NCBI GenBank assembly: GCA_000697335.1
Contig: JNEM01014127.1
Coordinates: 1-15,572, forward strand
Reading direction: 5' to 3'
DNA: 15,572 nt
Source: Conidiobolus incongruus B7586
Taxonomy: Eukaryota; Entomophthoromycota; Entomophthoromycetes; Entomophthorales; Conidiobolaceae
The translations under genes and the position numbers were made by a program. Positions within the stretch are counted from its first letter, which is position 1, and every line of letters starts with the position of its first letter. Of this stretch, positions 1-10,493 are shown piece after piece. Below the pieces are notes generated by a model that saw only the letters and a list, made by a program, of their open reading frames with translations, ran no database searches and was not told the DNA's origin.

Positions 1-299
1 TATTACTAAAAGCTGCTTGTAAATTTTAAATAATTTTAGAGGGTTTATGGTTAAGTTTTACTGATACTAAAATAAAAAACTTTTGATGATTACTATTTAG
101 TTTAAACATAATTAAATTAAACAACCAATTTTAAAAAGTTAATTTTTTAATTAAAAAAATAATATATATATATATATATATATATAGTTTGAAAATATTT
201 ATTTTCCTATATATTTTATATATATAATCTTTCAAAATGTATAATATGTTTGAAAGATTACAAATTAAAAAATTTGCCATTTCTTAATTTCTATACTAA
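1..299 (-). mobile_element. Tc1/mariner-type element, 5' portion (copy A, cut by window edge)
   Basis: Read on the minus strand from 299 downward, this begins with the terminal sequence TTAGTATAGAAATTAAG and is flanked by a TA at 300-301, the usual target of this superfamily. The first 74 bases (299 to 226) are identical to the first 74 bases of the complete copy at 2596-3917. An AT microsatellite (162-186) sits at the same offset as in that copy. The transposase reading frame starts at the ATG at 109-107. Of the first 34 codons, 22 specify the same residue as copy B, including a shared in-frame stop at codon 28. The rest of the element lies outside the window, so its length and far end are unknown. 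It is a relic: the reading frame is already broken in the part seen. Confidence 0.85.
226..259. repeat. Subterminal hairpin of copy A
   Basis: This is a perfect 11-bp inverted repeat, AATCTTTCAAA and TTTGAAAGATT, around a 12-base loop, 40 bases inside the element end. All 34 bases are identical in copy B (2636-2669) on the other side of the protease gene. Subterminal palindromes in Tc1/mariner elements can be protein-binding sites; that role is inferred here. No counterpart was seen near the 3' end of copy B. Confidence 0.7.
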
Positions 300-301
300 T
301 A

Positions 302-480
302 GTAATTAAATTTTGAACCACATTCCTTTAGTACCATATAGTATAAAAAGGATTATTTATTAATAAGTATGAAAAAACTAAAATTTTTGAAAATTTTCTG
401 ATAAAAATTTAAGTTTAATATTATTGAATAAAGTGATATAAAAATTTTAATTATTCTATATAGTGAAAAATAAAGTATTA
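302..480 (-). promoter_or_regulatory. 3' flank of fungalysin 1 with candidate poly(A) signal
   Basis: Only about 180 bp separate the stop codon of the protease gene from the transposon end at 299, so the transcript probably ends here or inside the transposon. Read on the minus strand, an AATAAA hexamer lies at 361-356, about 120 bases past the stop, followed by a T-rich run. In DNA this AT-rich an AATAAA is expected often by chance, so the signal is tentative. Confidence 0.3.
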
Positions 481-2352
481 TTATTTTTGGCATTCTTTAG
501 GAATTTGACCTCCATCATTAGCCTTATTATTAGAGAAAGTCGCGTCAGTACCAAGTCCACGTTTAGAAAAACCTCTCCAAAGCTCACATTTATATTTTTC
601 TCCAGTCAACTGCTTTTCGGCCAATAAAATAGCATCACGAGCTTGAATGAAAGTGGGAGAACAGGGTTGAAGTTTCATTCCGTCAATTAAAAGCCTTACG
701 AAAAGAGTATTACCATGATCGTGTTTTCCTGATAGAAGATCAGAGCTGAAGCCTAGCTTATCAATGAGATTCCAGTATACTTGATACAAAATTGAAGCCC
801 AAACAAATCCCACTTTATGAGGTTCTTTTAAGTTATTAATGCTATTATAAGTTTGAGGATTCACAGACATCTTAGTTGAGTAGAGGTATTGGCGATTAGT
901 AGGTACTTGGCTAAGGTAGCTTCCCATTCCAAAATCTGTGTTATGAGTATGCTCAGAGCGAGTTCTAAAAGCAATAGACATTGCATCACTCCACCCTTCT
1001 CCCATACCACGAGCTTGAACTGTACCCAAGCAATTTGAGTTTCCTGGACCCCCAGTTAAGCGATTCGATAATCCATGAGTATATTCATGAACAATCATAC
1101 CATTGACTAAGTCACCGTCTCTATAAGGATCAGTCTTACTGAACAAATACATTCTCATACGAGGCTGTTTACCATCTGGTGGAGTAGCAAAATTGGTGTT
1201 ATTAACACCTGCACCATCCTGAGCTTGAGCTTTAACTGGATCACCTCCTAAACCACCTTTGCCAAAGTTATTTAGTTGGAAGTTGCCAGCAACTTCATCA
1301 AAACCGTGAGCATAATAGATATCATGGATCATATTATTCATATAGAATAAATTGGTAATTGATGCGTTGACATATGTGTAGGGATCATCATCTAAGTCAA
1401 TAGAGAAGTCAAAATGTAAATCGGGACCACCCTCAGCTCTGGGACCTTCCGTCCAATCGGTTGGCAGTTCGGAATTATCAAATGCAATAACATTGTTTCC
1501 AGTTGTGGTAGTGAACTTTTTACTATTACCTTGATCATGCCATCCCAAAGGAGAAGCAATGGAACTTCCCTGCTCAGTAACTAGCTTGCGATCGCCATCT
1601 TCAGGATCGTTGACACCAACTGGGTAAACATTGTATCCGGCTTCATGAACCCAATCGTGGAGACCAATTACTTTATTGGTTGGGGTGACAAAAGCATTAA
1701 ACCAATTTTCATCCAAATCAGATTCTAAATCCCAGACTGGTGTCAATTCACCATCGGGAGTTTGAATATACTTTTGGCTGGCTTTTACACCTTCAGGGAC
1801 CTTAGGAATGTTAGTTAAGACTGCTGGATCGTTGAGTGAACGGCCTTCTTTCACAACAATTTTGCTTTTCTCAATACCAAGATCAACATTGATATGTTTA
1901 AATAAAGCTTCCAATGCATCAACAGAGCTTCCAAAATCATCTTCTGAAAAACTATCAGATTCTTTATCACCACTATAAAAACAAGTTCCATAGGAGATTA
2001 CTTGGCCATTCTTGTTAACCTTAATATTCATATCCCCATTCACTACTTCTATTCCATTGTGAATTTGCTTGAGATAGGTATGAGTGACACCGTTTTTGGA
2101 TGTGTATGAGTTCTTGATAATGTAATCTTTACCATCAATATAACCAAACTTCTTGGAAACGAATATTTTACCAACTTCAATACCAGGAATTGAGATAAAC
2201 TTTCCTTGAGCATTTCGATCCGAGGAAGTCTCGACAATAGTATATTCTTGATGGCTCAAAGCAGGGACAATGGGATCAACTTGAAGTCTGACCTGAGTAG
2301 CTCCAGTAAGACAGAGAGAAATAATGATTGCCGCAATTGTATTAAATTTCAT
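481..2352 (-). CDS. Secreted M36 metalloprotease (fungalysin), paralogue 1
   Basis: This encodes a 623-residue zinc endopeptidase made as a secreted pre-pro-enzyme, the usual length for fungalysins. Residues 1 to about 19 form a signal peptide with a hydrophobic core (AAIIISLCLTG). The propeptide follows, with a fungalysin/thermolysin propeptide (FTP) region at about 67-120 containing HTYLKQIHNG. The mature enzyme probably begins near A238 (AGYNVYPVGVNDP), judged from where other fungalysins are processed. The zinc site is complete: HEYTH at 422-426 gives two His ligands and the catalytic Glu, and E452 in GEGWSD is the third ligand, 26 residues after H426 as is usual for the family. C441, C564, C589 and C621 are shared with the second protease in this window; C124 is not. 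The start is supported by the signal peptide, an A at -3 and an upstream TATA box. There are no introns, frameshifts or missing catalytic residues. The family degrades extracellular protein, often host or substrate protein; the target here is unknown. Confidence 0.97.
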   Translation of the reverse strand: MKFNTIAAIIISLCLTGATQVRLQVDPIVPALSHQEYTIVETSSDRNAQGKFISIPGIEVGKIFVSKKFGYIDGKDYIIKNSYTSKNGVTHTYLKQIHNGIEVVNGDMNIKVNKNGQVISYGTCFYSGDKESDSFSEDDFGSSVDALEALFKHINVDLGIEKSKIVVKEGRSLNDPAVLTNIPKVPEGVKASQKYIQTPDGELTPVWDLESDLDENWFNAFVTPTNKVIGLHDWVHEAGYNVYPVGVNDPEDGDRKLVTEQGSSIASPLGWHDQGNSKKFTTTTGNNVIAFDNSELPTDWTEGPRAEGGPDLHFDFSIDLDDDPYTYVNASITNLFYMNNMIHDIYYAHGFDEVAGNFQLNNFGKGGLGGDPVKAQAQDGAGVNNTNFATPPDGKQPRMRMYLFSKTDPYRDGDLVNGMIVHEYTHGLSNRLTGGPGNSNCLGTVQARGMGEGWSDAMSIAFRTRSEHTHNTDFGMGSYLSQVPTNRQYLYSTKMSVNPQTYNSINNLKEPHKVGFVWASILYQVYWNLIDKLGFSSDLLSGKHDHGNTLFVRLLIDGMKLQPCSPTFIQARDAILLAEKQLTGEKYKCELWRGFSKRGLGTDATFSNNKANDGGQIPKECQK

Positions 2353-2404
2353 TGTTATTACTATTTATTTAATGTAATAATAAATAAACTGATATTGATT
2401 TGGG

Positions 2405-2414
2405 CTTTTATATA
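2405..2414 (-). promoter_or_regulatory. TATA box of fungalysin 1
   Basis: On the minus strand this reads TATATAAAAG, with its first T 62 bases before the ATG. About 24 bases downstream is AGTTTATT, in the window where transcription would start. The same two blocks occur at nearly the same spacing before the second protease gene (10434-10443), which makes this more than a chance AT-rich word. Only about 240 bp lie between the ATG and the transposon at 2596, so any farther upstream control DNA has been displaced by that insertion. Confidence 0.6.
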
Positions 2415-2595
2415 TTCTATTCAATTATTGAACCTTTTTATAAAATTTTTCAAATATAATATGATGAAGTTTGAGATGATGAATACAAAATAAATTCAAT
2501 GTCAGACCTCTAATCTCACCATATGGTTATTTTTGCATTTTGGATAAATTGTTTTTAAAATTTTATACTTTAAAATAAATAAATTAAGGTTATTA

Positions 2596-2627
2596 TTAGT
2601 ATAGAAATTAAGAAATGGCAAATTTTT
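2596..2627 (+). repeat. 5' terminal inverted repeat of copy B
   Basis: It begins TTAGTATAGAAATTAAGAAA and matches the reverse complement of 3886-3917 at about 27 of 32 positions. Two of the differences (bases 6 and 7, AT here and GC at the 3' end) are transition-type, and the AT version is shared with copy A. It is preceded by TA at 2594-2595. Confidence 0.85.
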
Positions 2628-2635
2628 TAATTTGT

Positions 2636-2669
2636 AATCTTTCAAACATATTATACATTTTGAAAGATT
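2636..2669. repeat. Subterminal hairpin of copy B
   Basis: An 11-bp perfect stem (AATCTTTCAAA and TTTGAAAGATT) surrounds a 12-base loop, 40 bases inside the 5' end. It is base-for-base identical to the hairpin at 226-259 read on the opposite strand, despite strong divergence of the coding parts of the two copies. Confidence 0.7.
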
Positions 2670-2790
2670 TTATATATATAAAATATATAGGAAGATAAAT
2701 ATTTTTAAATTATATATATATATATATATTCAATTTTAATTTTTTTTTATTAAAATATTTTGATTTTAAAATTTAAACTTAAATTTTATT

Positions 2791-3804
2791 ATGCTTAAAT
2801 TAGATTGTGATTATCAAAAGGCTTTTATTTTTGTATCTTTAAAACTTAACCATAAACCCTTTAAAATCATTTAAAACTTACAAACAACTTATAAAGATGG
2901 TGCTTTATCTAAAACTACTATATATCACTAGATTTGTGATTTTAAAGATAAAAGAGACATTATTTAAAATTTACTAAAATTTAAAAAATTAATTTCTACT
3001 GTTACTTTTTTATTTATTAATAGAGTAAAAAAATATATTAAGAAATAGTTTTTTATTTATGTTAAAGAACTACTAAAGTAATTTAATATTAATTATATAA
3101 GCATGTTATATTTACTTAAGTTTAAACTTAAATTAATTAATAAAAATATAAAATAGATACCTTATAATTTAACAAAAGCTTAAAAGAAAACTAGAATAGT
3201 TATAGTTAAATTAAACTTATTAAGGTATAATTAAAAACAAAGGTTTTTATAATGAATACTTATAATGAATGAATCATAAATTTCTTTATATAATCTTTTA
3301 TTTAAAAATAAAACAAGATGTTCAGTTAAGTTAAATTAATCCCTTTTATAAATTCTAATAAATAAACACTTTAAATATAAGTGAATGTTAATTATTGTAA
3401 TAAATTATAATGTTATATAGTATTTTTATTTAATACCTCAAGGAAAATCAATTAATAGTAAATTATATATTATCTTTTTAAATAATATAATTCTTAAATG
3501 ATATTTATAATATAAATTAAAAATACTTATTATTTTATATAATAATTTTAAAATACATAAAGTTAAAGCTAAAAAAAATTATTTATATAAAACAAATAGA
3601 GGGAGTTACTACATTTAGTATATTTATTTGGTTATAACCTATATAATTATAATTGTTTTAAACAATTAAAAAAACAGCTTACAAGAAAAAAATTCCTGCA
3701 AACAAATTAAATTAGTTTGTAAAATATTAAATTTCAGTCTTTAATAAAAAGAACTATTTTTTAGGTATCAGAAGCTTACTAAAAGTAAAGAAAAAAGTTA
3801 TTAA
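2791..3804 (+). pseudogene. Tc1/mariner-type transposase, decayed
   Basis: A single reading frame runs from ATG at 2791 to TAA at 3802-3804, 337 codons, close to the usual 340-350 residues of this family. Recognisable pieces all lie in that frame. They are a helix-turn-helix-like KDGALSKTTIYH (2893-2928), NLTKA (3166-3180), MNES (3265-3276) in place of the family's first catalytic DES motif, PQGKSINSKLYI (3436-3471), LYNNFKIHKVKA (3535-3570) in place of the second catalytic DNA..H motif, and RYQKLTKS (3763-3786) at the C-terminus. About 21 internal stops interrupt it. Several stand where Gln or Trp would be expected, and both catalytic Asp codons now read AAT (Asn), a G-to-A change. No frameshift is needed to connect the pieces, though 3570-3760 is hard to align. 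The protein is certainly non-functional. Confidence 0.8.
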
Positions 3805-3885
3805 TAATAAAAGATGCTATTAATTCTATATTATTCATTAATTTTTATATATTATTTATTAATTTATTTGTTTAATTTTAATTTT

Positions 3886-3917
3886 AAAATTGTGCCATTA
3901 CTTAATTTCTGCACTAA
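3886..3917 (-). repeat. 3' terminal inverted repeat of copy B
   Basis: Read on the minus strand from 3917 it begins TTAGTGCAGAAATTAAGTAA and pairs with 2596-2627 at about 27 of 32 positions. It is followed by TA at 3918-3919. It retains G and C at bases 6-7, where both 5' ends in the window carry A and T. Confidence 0.85.
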
Positions 3918-3919
3918 TA

Positions 3920-6900
3920 ATTTAAAATTCAATTAGAATTTTGCACACTTTAAGTTATTGAGATATTTCAGTTATCTAATATGCAAGTATATATTATATC
4001 CATTAGTGTCTTTGAGTCTATATCATTGTATTTAATATTGGATAATATGTGATTGGTTTGCATCTCACATGATACAAGTGATTATGACTCAATAATCTAT
4101 TTTATCTGAAAATTCCTGTGAATTTATTAAATCAATTATATGCAAAAGCTAATCAAAAATAAAAAATATGATTGCAAATCAACACAATCTTAATATATGA
4201 TATTATCACCCAAAATGAATAATATTTATATATATAGTTGTAATTTGAAAAAATTATTTACCAATTCATATAGCATGCATATTTTAAATTGTATTTCAAT
4301 TTAGTATCATTAATGATAATTAATAAATTAACTATATAAATCATTACAGTTAAAAATTTTCCATATATTTGGCATTCATATATTTTTTATAATAATATTC
4401 ATCATTATATTATGTTGAATATTTTGATATTAAAATATATCATATATTATGTTAATTTACTCTCGTTTCAAATGAAATTCTAATATAATTAAATGGATAT
4501 AATGTGAAATAATGTAAAAATAACATGAAACAGGAATTTACAGTCACACTATTTGATCATTATCATAATTTAATGGCGGATCTGAATCATATGATTTTAA
4601 TTTAAATATAATTATACTCTTATCATTCTATAATAAGATCAATCATGTTTTATGATTTTGATCCAATATGTCAGTCATTTTCAAAGTTCTTATTAGGATC
4701 ATTATAACTTATAGATTTTATTACTCGCTATTTTAATCAAAACTCAATAAAACAAATCTAAAGATATTAATAGCAAAAATTAACTAGACTAAACATGATA
4801 TATCGTCAATTTAAATAATATTTTGATTAACAGTATTTGGAAATTATATCAATCAATATTTCCTAACCATTATTAAAATTAATCTAACGGTCCTCGATAC
4901 ATTAGTTTTCCTATAATTATACTTATTCAAAAAGATACATCTATATAAATTATTTTTTTATTATACATTTTTTGGAATATTGTTAAATTAAATGCTATTA
5001 ATTAAAACATAATTCGAGATTACATTTATTATTCAAATTAAAATCATTATTGAAAAATTTTCTTAACTTATAAATATTCTATTATTAAAAATTAATTTAT
5101 TAAATTATATTTCATTTTAAAATTGCATATTTGATAAAATCTTTAAAATACTAAGTTAAAGAATTTCAGATATGATTTGTCAATCTCCTAGAATAGATAA
5201 AATCAAAAAATATATATCCTAAATCTTTATTATAATTTCACTTAAGTATTTAACTTGAAAGATTATTTAATAGTTGAATATAATAATAATAATCGTAATA
5301 ATAATATATAATTTCTCATATGAATATATATTTTAATAAAGAAAAATGTTTACTAAACTAATCTATTCATAAGGAATTTTTCTACTCTATTAATTATACA
5401 TTATTCAACGACTCTGAAAACATTTTAAGACTTAAATATAAATACAAATATGAAACTTAATATATTATTGCAATTAATTTTTTAAATTAATATCATTTCT
5501 TAATCATAATATTTCAACTTAGTATTCATACTAAATAATTAAGATACTTGAGTAATCAAATGAAATTCTATATAAGGTGTTGAAATTAAGGGTTATTAAA
5601 CTTTTCGTTCATTTTATAGAATTTTGAGTATTTATATATGCAATGATACAATATTATATAAATATACTCTAATATATAAAAATTTATTGGTATTATTTTC
5701 AAGGTTATATTGATGTATTATATAAGATTAATTTTGCATAGTATAACAATTTAAATACTCTAATATCTTTTTATGAAATTAGTGTATTAACGCATTGTTA
5801 CAGTTTGTTCAAAATAAATAATTATTTAATATCAAAGCTGCAATAGAATTAATAGACATACGAAGTCTATGTACTTAATTCGATATCACTGTGAACATAT
5901 TTGTTGATAGGTATTACCTTATCAAGTCAGAGTGAATAATATTATCAATTCTATATATTTTATATTCCTTAAAAAATAGCTAAATTTCCTATTTATAAAT
6001 ACAATATTTCTTAAACATTATTAAAATATTACATATTTAAACTAATATTTAATAATAATCAAATTTATATTCAAGGATTTTGAAAATTTAAAGAATAATA
6101 AAACCTATATTTAACTTAATATTCAGTATAATATTTTTATAGTTTCAAAAAAAATTGTAAATTAGATTATATCAATTAAATTTTAAAGTTTAAATGTTAT
6201 TCAATATTTTTCATGGTTAATAATACAAATTACATTCAATATGGCTATCTGTCTAGGTTAAGATCAACGTATACATGAATCTTTAATTGTTTAAACTAAG
6301 GCTATGTCTTTTGAAATTACTATACAATATTCTTAAATGTAATTTTATATTATTTTAGAAGAATTCAATTAATAACAATATTAGTATTATAAATATTAAT
6401 TGATTTTAGCTTTCTATATTAATTAAAAAAAATATTTCTTAGAATAAAATTGAAATTTATGTTCATTTGAAAATTCCTATAGTATTTATAATTGTAATAA
6501 TTGATTTTTTAATTTCACATATATTCAACCAATTTGTAAAATTAAATCTATTTTTCATTAAATATTTTGATTTAATCAAAATAATTCATCATATAATTAA
6601 ACTGAATTCATAGTAATTACACTTTTACAATATTTACTAAGTATTTTAATTTCTAAGTCTATAATTTTTACAAGAAATATATAAATTTATAAGTTTTTTA
6701 AAAGCAAACATTTGTAAAACATTGAAATCTTAATCAAATTTACTAGTTTAGTTGTTTCAATTTTCCCCTCATTGCTGGAACCTTTCACAACTCAGTCAAA
6801 GAATATGCAAAGTCTTCTTGGGAATTAGTCACTATAAATGGTGGATATACTTGCTATTAGCGGTGGCCATGGTAAATTCATTTGGGAATAAATGGATATA

Positions 6901-9900
6901 TATCTGATTATTTTATTAATTATATTATTTAAATCAACATCTATTTTATCACATTAAAAAATTTTTTATTTTCATTTTTGTTGACTAGAATCAAATCAAG
7001 TTACTTTATCTGTTTATTTTAGATTTTTAAACGGATCGACCTGATATTCTTTACTTATATATTTTGATTATAATATATTAACTAAACACAATCAGCTTAT
7101 AGTGATATATTATATACACTGATAATTAAAATTTAACTGGTAACTAATTTTATAAAAAAATTCAGATCAAAATAACTATAAGTTTTACAACATTATATAT
7201 TAAATTTCTTAAAAATTTATATTATGAAAGTGCATTTATATTAAAGTGAATATATTATAGTAAAATACTAAATAGTTTATTAACACAATATCTTCAATTA
7301 ATGACATATTAACCTTAGCTTGTTAGTAAGTCAATTATTTCATATAAATTTTCAAACACCATTGACTAATTAATTATGTAGTACTAATAATATTTTTTAA
7401 CAGTTGATTAGTAGGCAATGCTAGCTAGTACCCGTTAGATTGATTAAATCTACTATATATACTCTGATCGGTTATAACATAATTGAAAAAATTGAGTTGC
7501 TTAATTTCCTGGACTTGAGACTCAAGCGAGGGTGAAAAACCACAATAAGCATGTTAAGAGAGAATAAAAAAGAAAGAAAAAACAATCTTAAAGTTATGTT
7601 AAACAAATCATACTCAGAAGAATAAAAGTACATCATTGATTTAAAGTAATAATTTGCTATACGTTTCATAGAAACAAGACCATTTAGTAATTATACATAT
7701 TTGCATTCTCAACTTGAATTAAACGTGGTTTTTAGGTGTCTTTGATGATATGAAATTATTCAATTTAAACTTGTGCTGTATTTCAAAAACACTCGTCCGC
7801 TCCTGATTCAATATTTAAGTCCATATTACTTCCCAACTATAGTGGATTTGTTGGTCCATAATCAAATGATGTTCTTTAGTTTCTATTCAAATCCTATATC
7901 ACTCACTGAATGAATTATTTAAAACTAGAAGCGATAAGAATAGGAAGGGATTCTAATTTTTCTGGATATTCTGCTACAACATCTCAACAGTAAGTAAGCT
8001 TTAATACACACAGGATTAATAAATAATTTACTAAATCGTATTACAAGTACTTTTCTAACAACCATCTTTATTAAAAAACCTATTATAAAACACAACACTT
8101 GATGAAATTAATATTAATAAATCAGCGTGAACATAATTGTACCATTTTTTTCTGATGATAATCATGATATAATATTGTAAATGTTAATGATAACTGTAGA
8201 TATTTGGTTTCATTAAAACAATTAAAGTCTTAAATCAAAATCAATTATTAAAGTTAACACATGAATCATGTATTTAAAAATAGTCATTATTGAAAATAAA
8301 TTATGAAATTAAATATATTATTGATTTTGGTATAAAATTTTTAAATAGTAAAAACAATTTGAAAGTATTGGTTCCTTTACATTATTTAAAATTATTTTTT
8401 TTCCAATTTGGCCAATTCAGAACATCATATAATAAGTTCAAAATTTGATTGTGAATTGTTTTTGATTATTTTTCAAGAATTGTTTAATAATAAAAATAAG
8501 ATCATTGTTTATGGGTTGATTTACTTTATACTAATCATATATTCAATCAGATAGTTAATATACATTATTGAAAATCTTTAACTGAAAAGTCTATTGTGAT
8601 TATATATGATATCATGTTAAGTTTATAATGCATTTATATAATATCGCTAAAGGTTATCTCATTTTGGTTATAATAAGAATTATTCATCATATTATTAAAG
8701 TCAGTCACTAATAGAATCTTTAAATCATATTCATAATTCCTTTGGCCATCAGAACTACTAGTAATTATTTAATAAAAATGAAATTTAGTTGCTACCATAG
8801 CTTAGGCTTTGAAGATATATTCTATTTTATTTCTCAGATTGTAATAATCTTGAGTAAAGTAGAATTTTTTATATAAATCAATATATATTGGCTAATAAAT
8901 ACGTTATATTATACACAACTATTAAAATTATCATTCAACAATTGTGATTTGATAATATGAGGACATTGAATATTTTTTAGAATATTTATTCGATTAGGTA
9001 TCTGAGGCCATTTATAACAATTTGTTAGTTTGAATATGAAAATAAAAATAATAATAATATTTATATTAATTTTCTAATCAATTGAAAAACTAAATGTAAA
9101 GGGTATTAATGATGAATGATTTTGACAGGTTATTCGCATTTGTATCAATTATAAATTATTATCACTTATTATAAGATACTTTTCTAAATTAGGTTATTTT
9201 AGCGAAAATATTAATAAACTCATAACAAAGTTGCTGAGAATTTAATCTTTTATAATATTTGAATAAATTTTGGGGTTGAAATATATTTTGAAATATAACA
9301 TATTATCCTTCAACTTGAATATTACTCATATCTTTATTGACAAAATTTGTGGGTATTATAGTGAAATTCAGGGATAGGCTGCCTTAGCGTAGAAGCGTAA
9401 TTTGACAATGTACAAGGTATAGTTAAAGAAACAGTACTTTGAACTCTTTAAAATTCCTTCCATTCATTGGGTAATTTATATAATGAATTTTATATCAATT
9501 CCAATCATTAAATTAAAAATTCATAAAATATTAAATTATAATTGAAAATAATTGAATTGATTTCATTAAATTATAATCATAAACTATTTTGATTTAACCG
9601 AAATTTAAAAATATGTACATAAAACTTGAAAATCAATCTTATGTCAATATTAGCGGAAAATTGGTTCCTGATAATTAATATAATTCTCAAAATGACTATG
9701 TTGAATTAAAATTTTTAATATATACCTCTAGATTTTAATTGGATTATTGTTAATTAAGGTACTATTTGAATTACAATAGATATAATCAAAATGAATATGT
9801 TAATTATTATTCAAAATTAGCATAATATTTTATAATTTAAGAATATTACGATAAACATCTATATATTAAAGATGATTAATATTATTATTAAGATAATACA

Positions 9901-10433
9901 CAATAAATTTAATTAATTCCTAATTACGGAGTTATATAGTATATTGAACTCAATACTTTTTAATAAAAAATTTCAATAATTTCTAATTTGCTTATGAATT
10001 TATAATATATATTAACAAATTTTATCAAAGTATAAATATTGTTCCCTATTTATGTATCAACTATATTGATTTTGAAAAGTTAATTTAATGTTAAAACTTA
10101 GTACAGATAAATGAATAGTTTAATTAAAAAATGAATTATTAAATATTCACATAAATAATTTAAATTTTTAATAATTTATTACAAATTATTAGAATACAAA
10201 TTTAGTAAAATATATTACCAAAAAAAATAAAATAATAATATTAATTAATTTAAATTAGATTGTTATAGAATTATTATAATTAATCAGATAAATTTTTTAC
10301 TAATATTTATTTTTTTTAAATTAAATATTTATTAATAATCATTTTATCCAAAATTTTATTAACAATTGAAAATAATGATTTTGTAAACGAATATATTTCA
10401 TTAGTTTTTATTATATTGAAAAATGGTGATAAA
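3920..10433. other. AT-rich gene desert between the transposon and fungalysin 2
   Basis: In about 6.5 kb I find no supportable coding gene, tRNA, rRNA or transposon end. The texture is random-looking AT-rich sequence with short runs of A or T, except for a few locally less AT-rich patches: about 6750-6900, 7490-7560, 7700-7990 and 9360-9470. The longest tidy open stretch in the first patch is 6752-6907, 51 codons with a hydrophobic run (WWIYLLLAVAM) but no initiating Met near its start and no recognised family. A 65-codon minus-strand open frame at 7472-7669 also matches nothing I know and has coding-like composition nowhere. These patches could be remnants of lost genes or non-coding RNA, but nothing proves it. 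The last few hundred bases (about 9700-10433) are especially AT-rich and lead into the promoter of fungalysin 2. Confidence 0.6.
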
Positions 10434-10443
10434 TATATAAATG
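10434..10443 (+). promoter_or_regulatory. TATA box of fungalysin 2
   Basis: TATATAAATG lies with its first T 60 bases before the first ATG (63 before the second). AGTTTATT follows 23 bases downstream, within a base of its spacing in the first protease gene, and the sequence around it (TTCACTATACTG) could serve as an initiator. The shared layout supports this as the real core promoter. Confidence 0.6.
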
Positions 10444-10493
10444 AACATATTCAGCGAGTTTATTCACTATACTGTTAAATTTTTTATCAATTA

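Larger units (their letters stand above)
2596..3917 (+). mobile_element. Tc1/mariner-type DNA transposon, full length but dead (copy B)
   Basis: The element is 1,322 bp, the typical size for this superfamily. It has terminal inverted repeats of about 32 bp and a TA at both outer borders (2594-2595 and 3918-3919), as expected for target-site duplication. Inside are a roughly 195-bp 5' untranslated stretch with a hairpin (2636-2669) and an AT microsatellite (2711-2729), a transposase reading frame (2791-3804), and about 110 bp of 3' sequence. The reading frame is broken many times over, so the copy cannot move by itself. It lies 243 bp upstream of fungalysin 1, with its 5' end facing that gene. 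The subfamily (mariner, Tc1-like or another) is not assigned because the region of the third catalytic residue is too decayed to read. Confidence 0.88.

Noticed and set aside
2049-2493. Short open frames around the start of fungalysin 1 (2049-2237 minus and 2206-2493 plus)
   Set aside because: They overlap the protease gene or its promoter in other frames and have no recognisable domain; they are by-products of the real gene.
2872-3745. Reassigned stop codons (TAA/TAG as Gln) as an explanation for stops in the transposase frame
   Set aside because: Both intact protease genes use CAA/CAG for Gln and end in TAA or TAG at the normal family length. Some stops also fall at expected Trp positions, so decay explains them better.
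3955-4095. Short inverted match TTATTGAG / CTCAATAA just after the transposon
   Set aside because: The 8-bp arms are about 130 bases apart in AT-rich DNA and are likely chance; there is no target duplication or related copy.
7742-7806. C/D-box-like pair: TTGATGA at 7742-7748 and CTGA at 7803-7806
   Set aside because: The C box lacks the purine at its first position, no terminal stem forms around the boxes, and no convincing rRNA target could be recalled for the guide region.
7885-7900. TTCAAATCC, resembling the T-loop (B box) of a tRNA gene
   Set aside because: The flanking bases do not form a T-arm stem, and no D-arm, anticodon arm or acceptor stem is present at the right distances.
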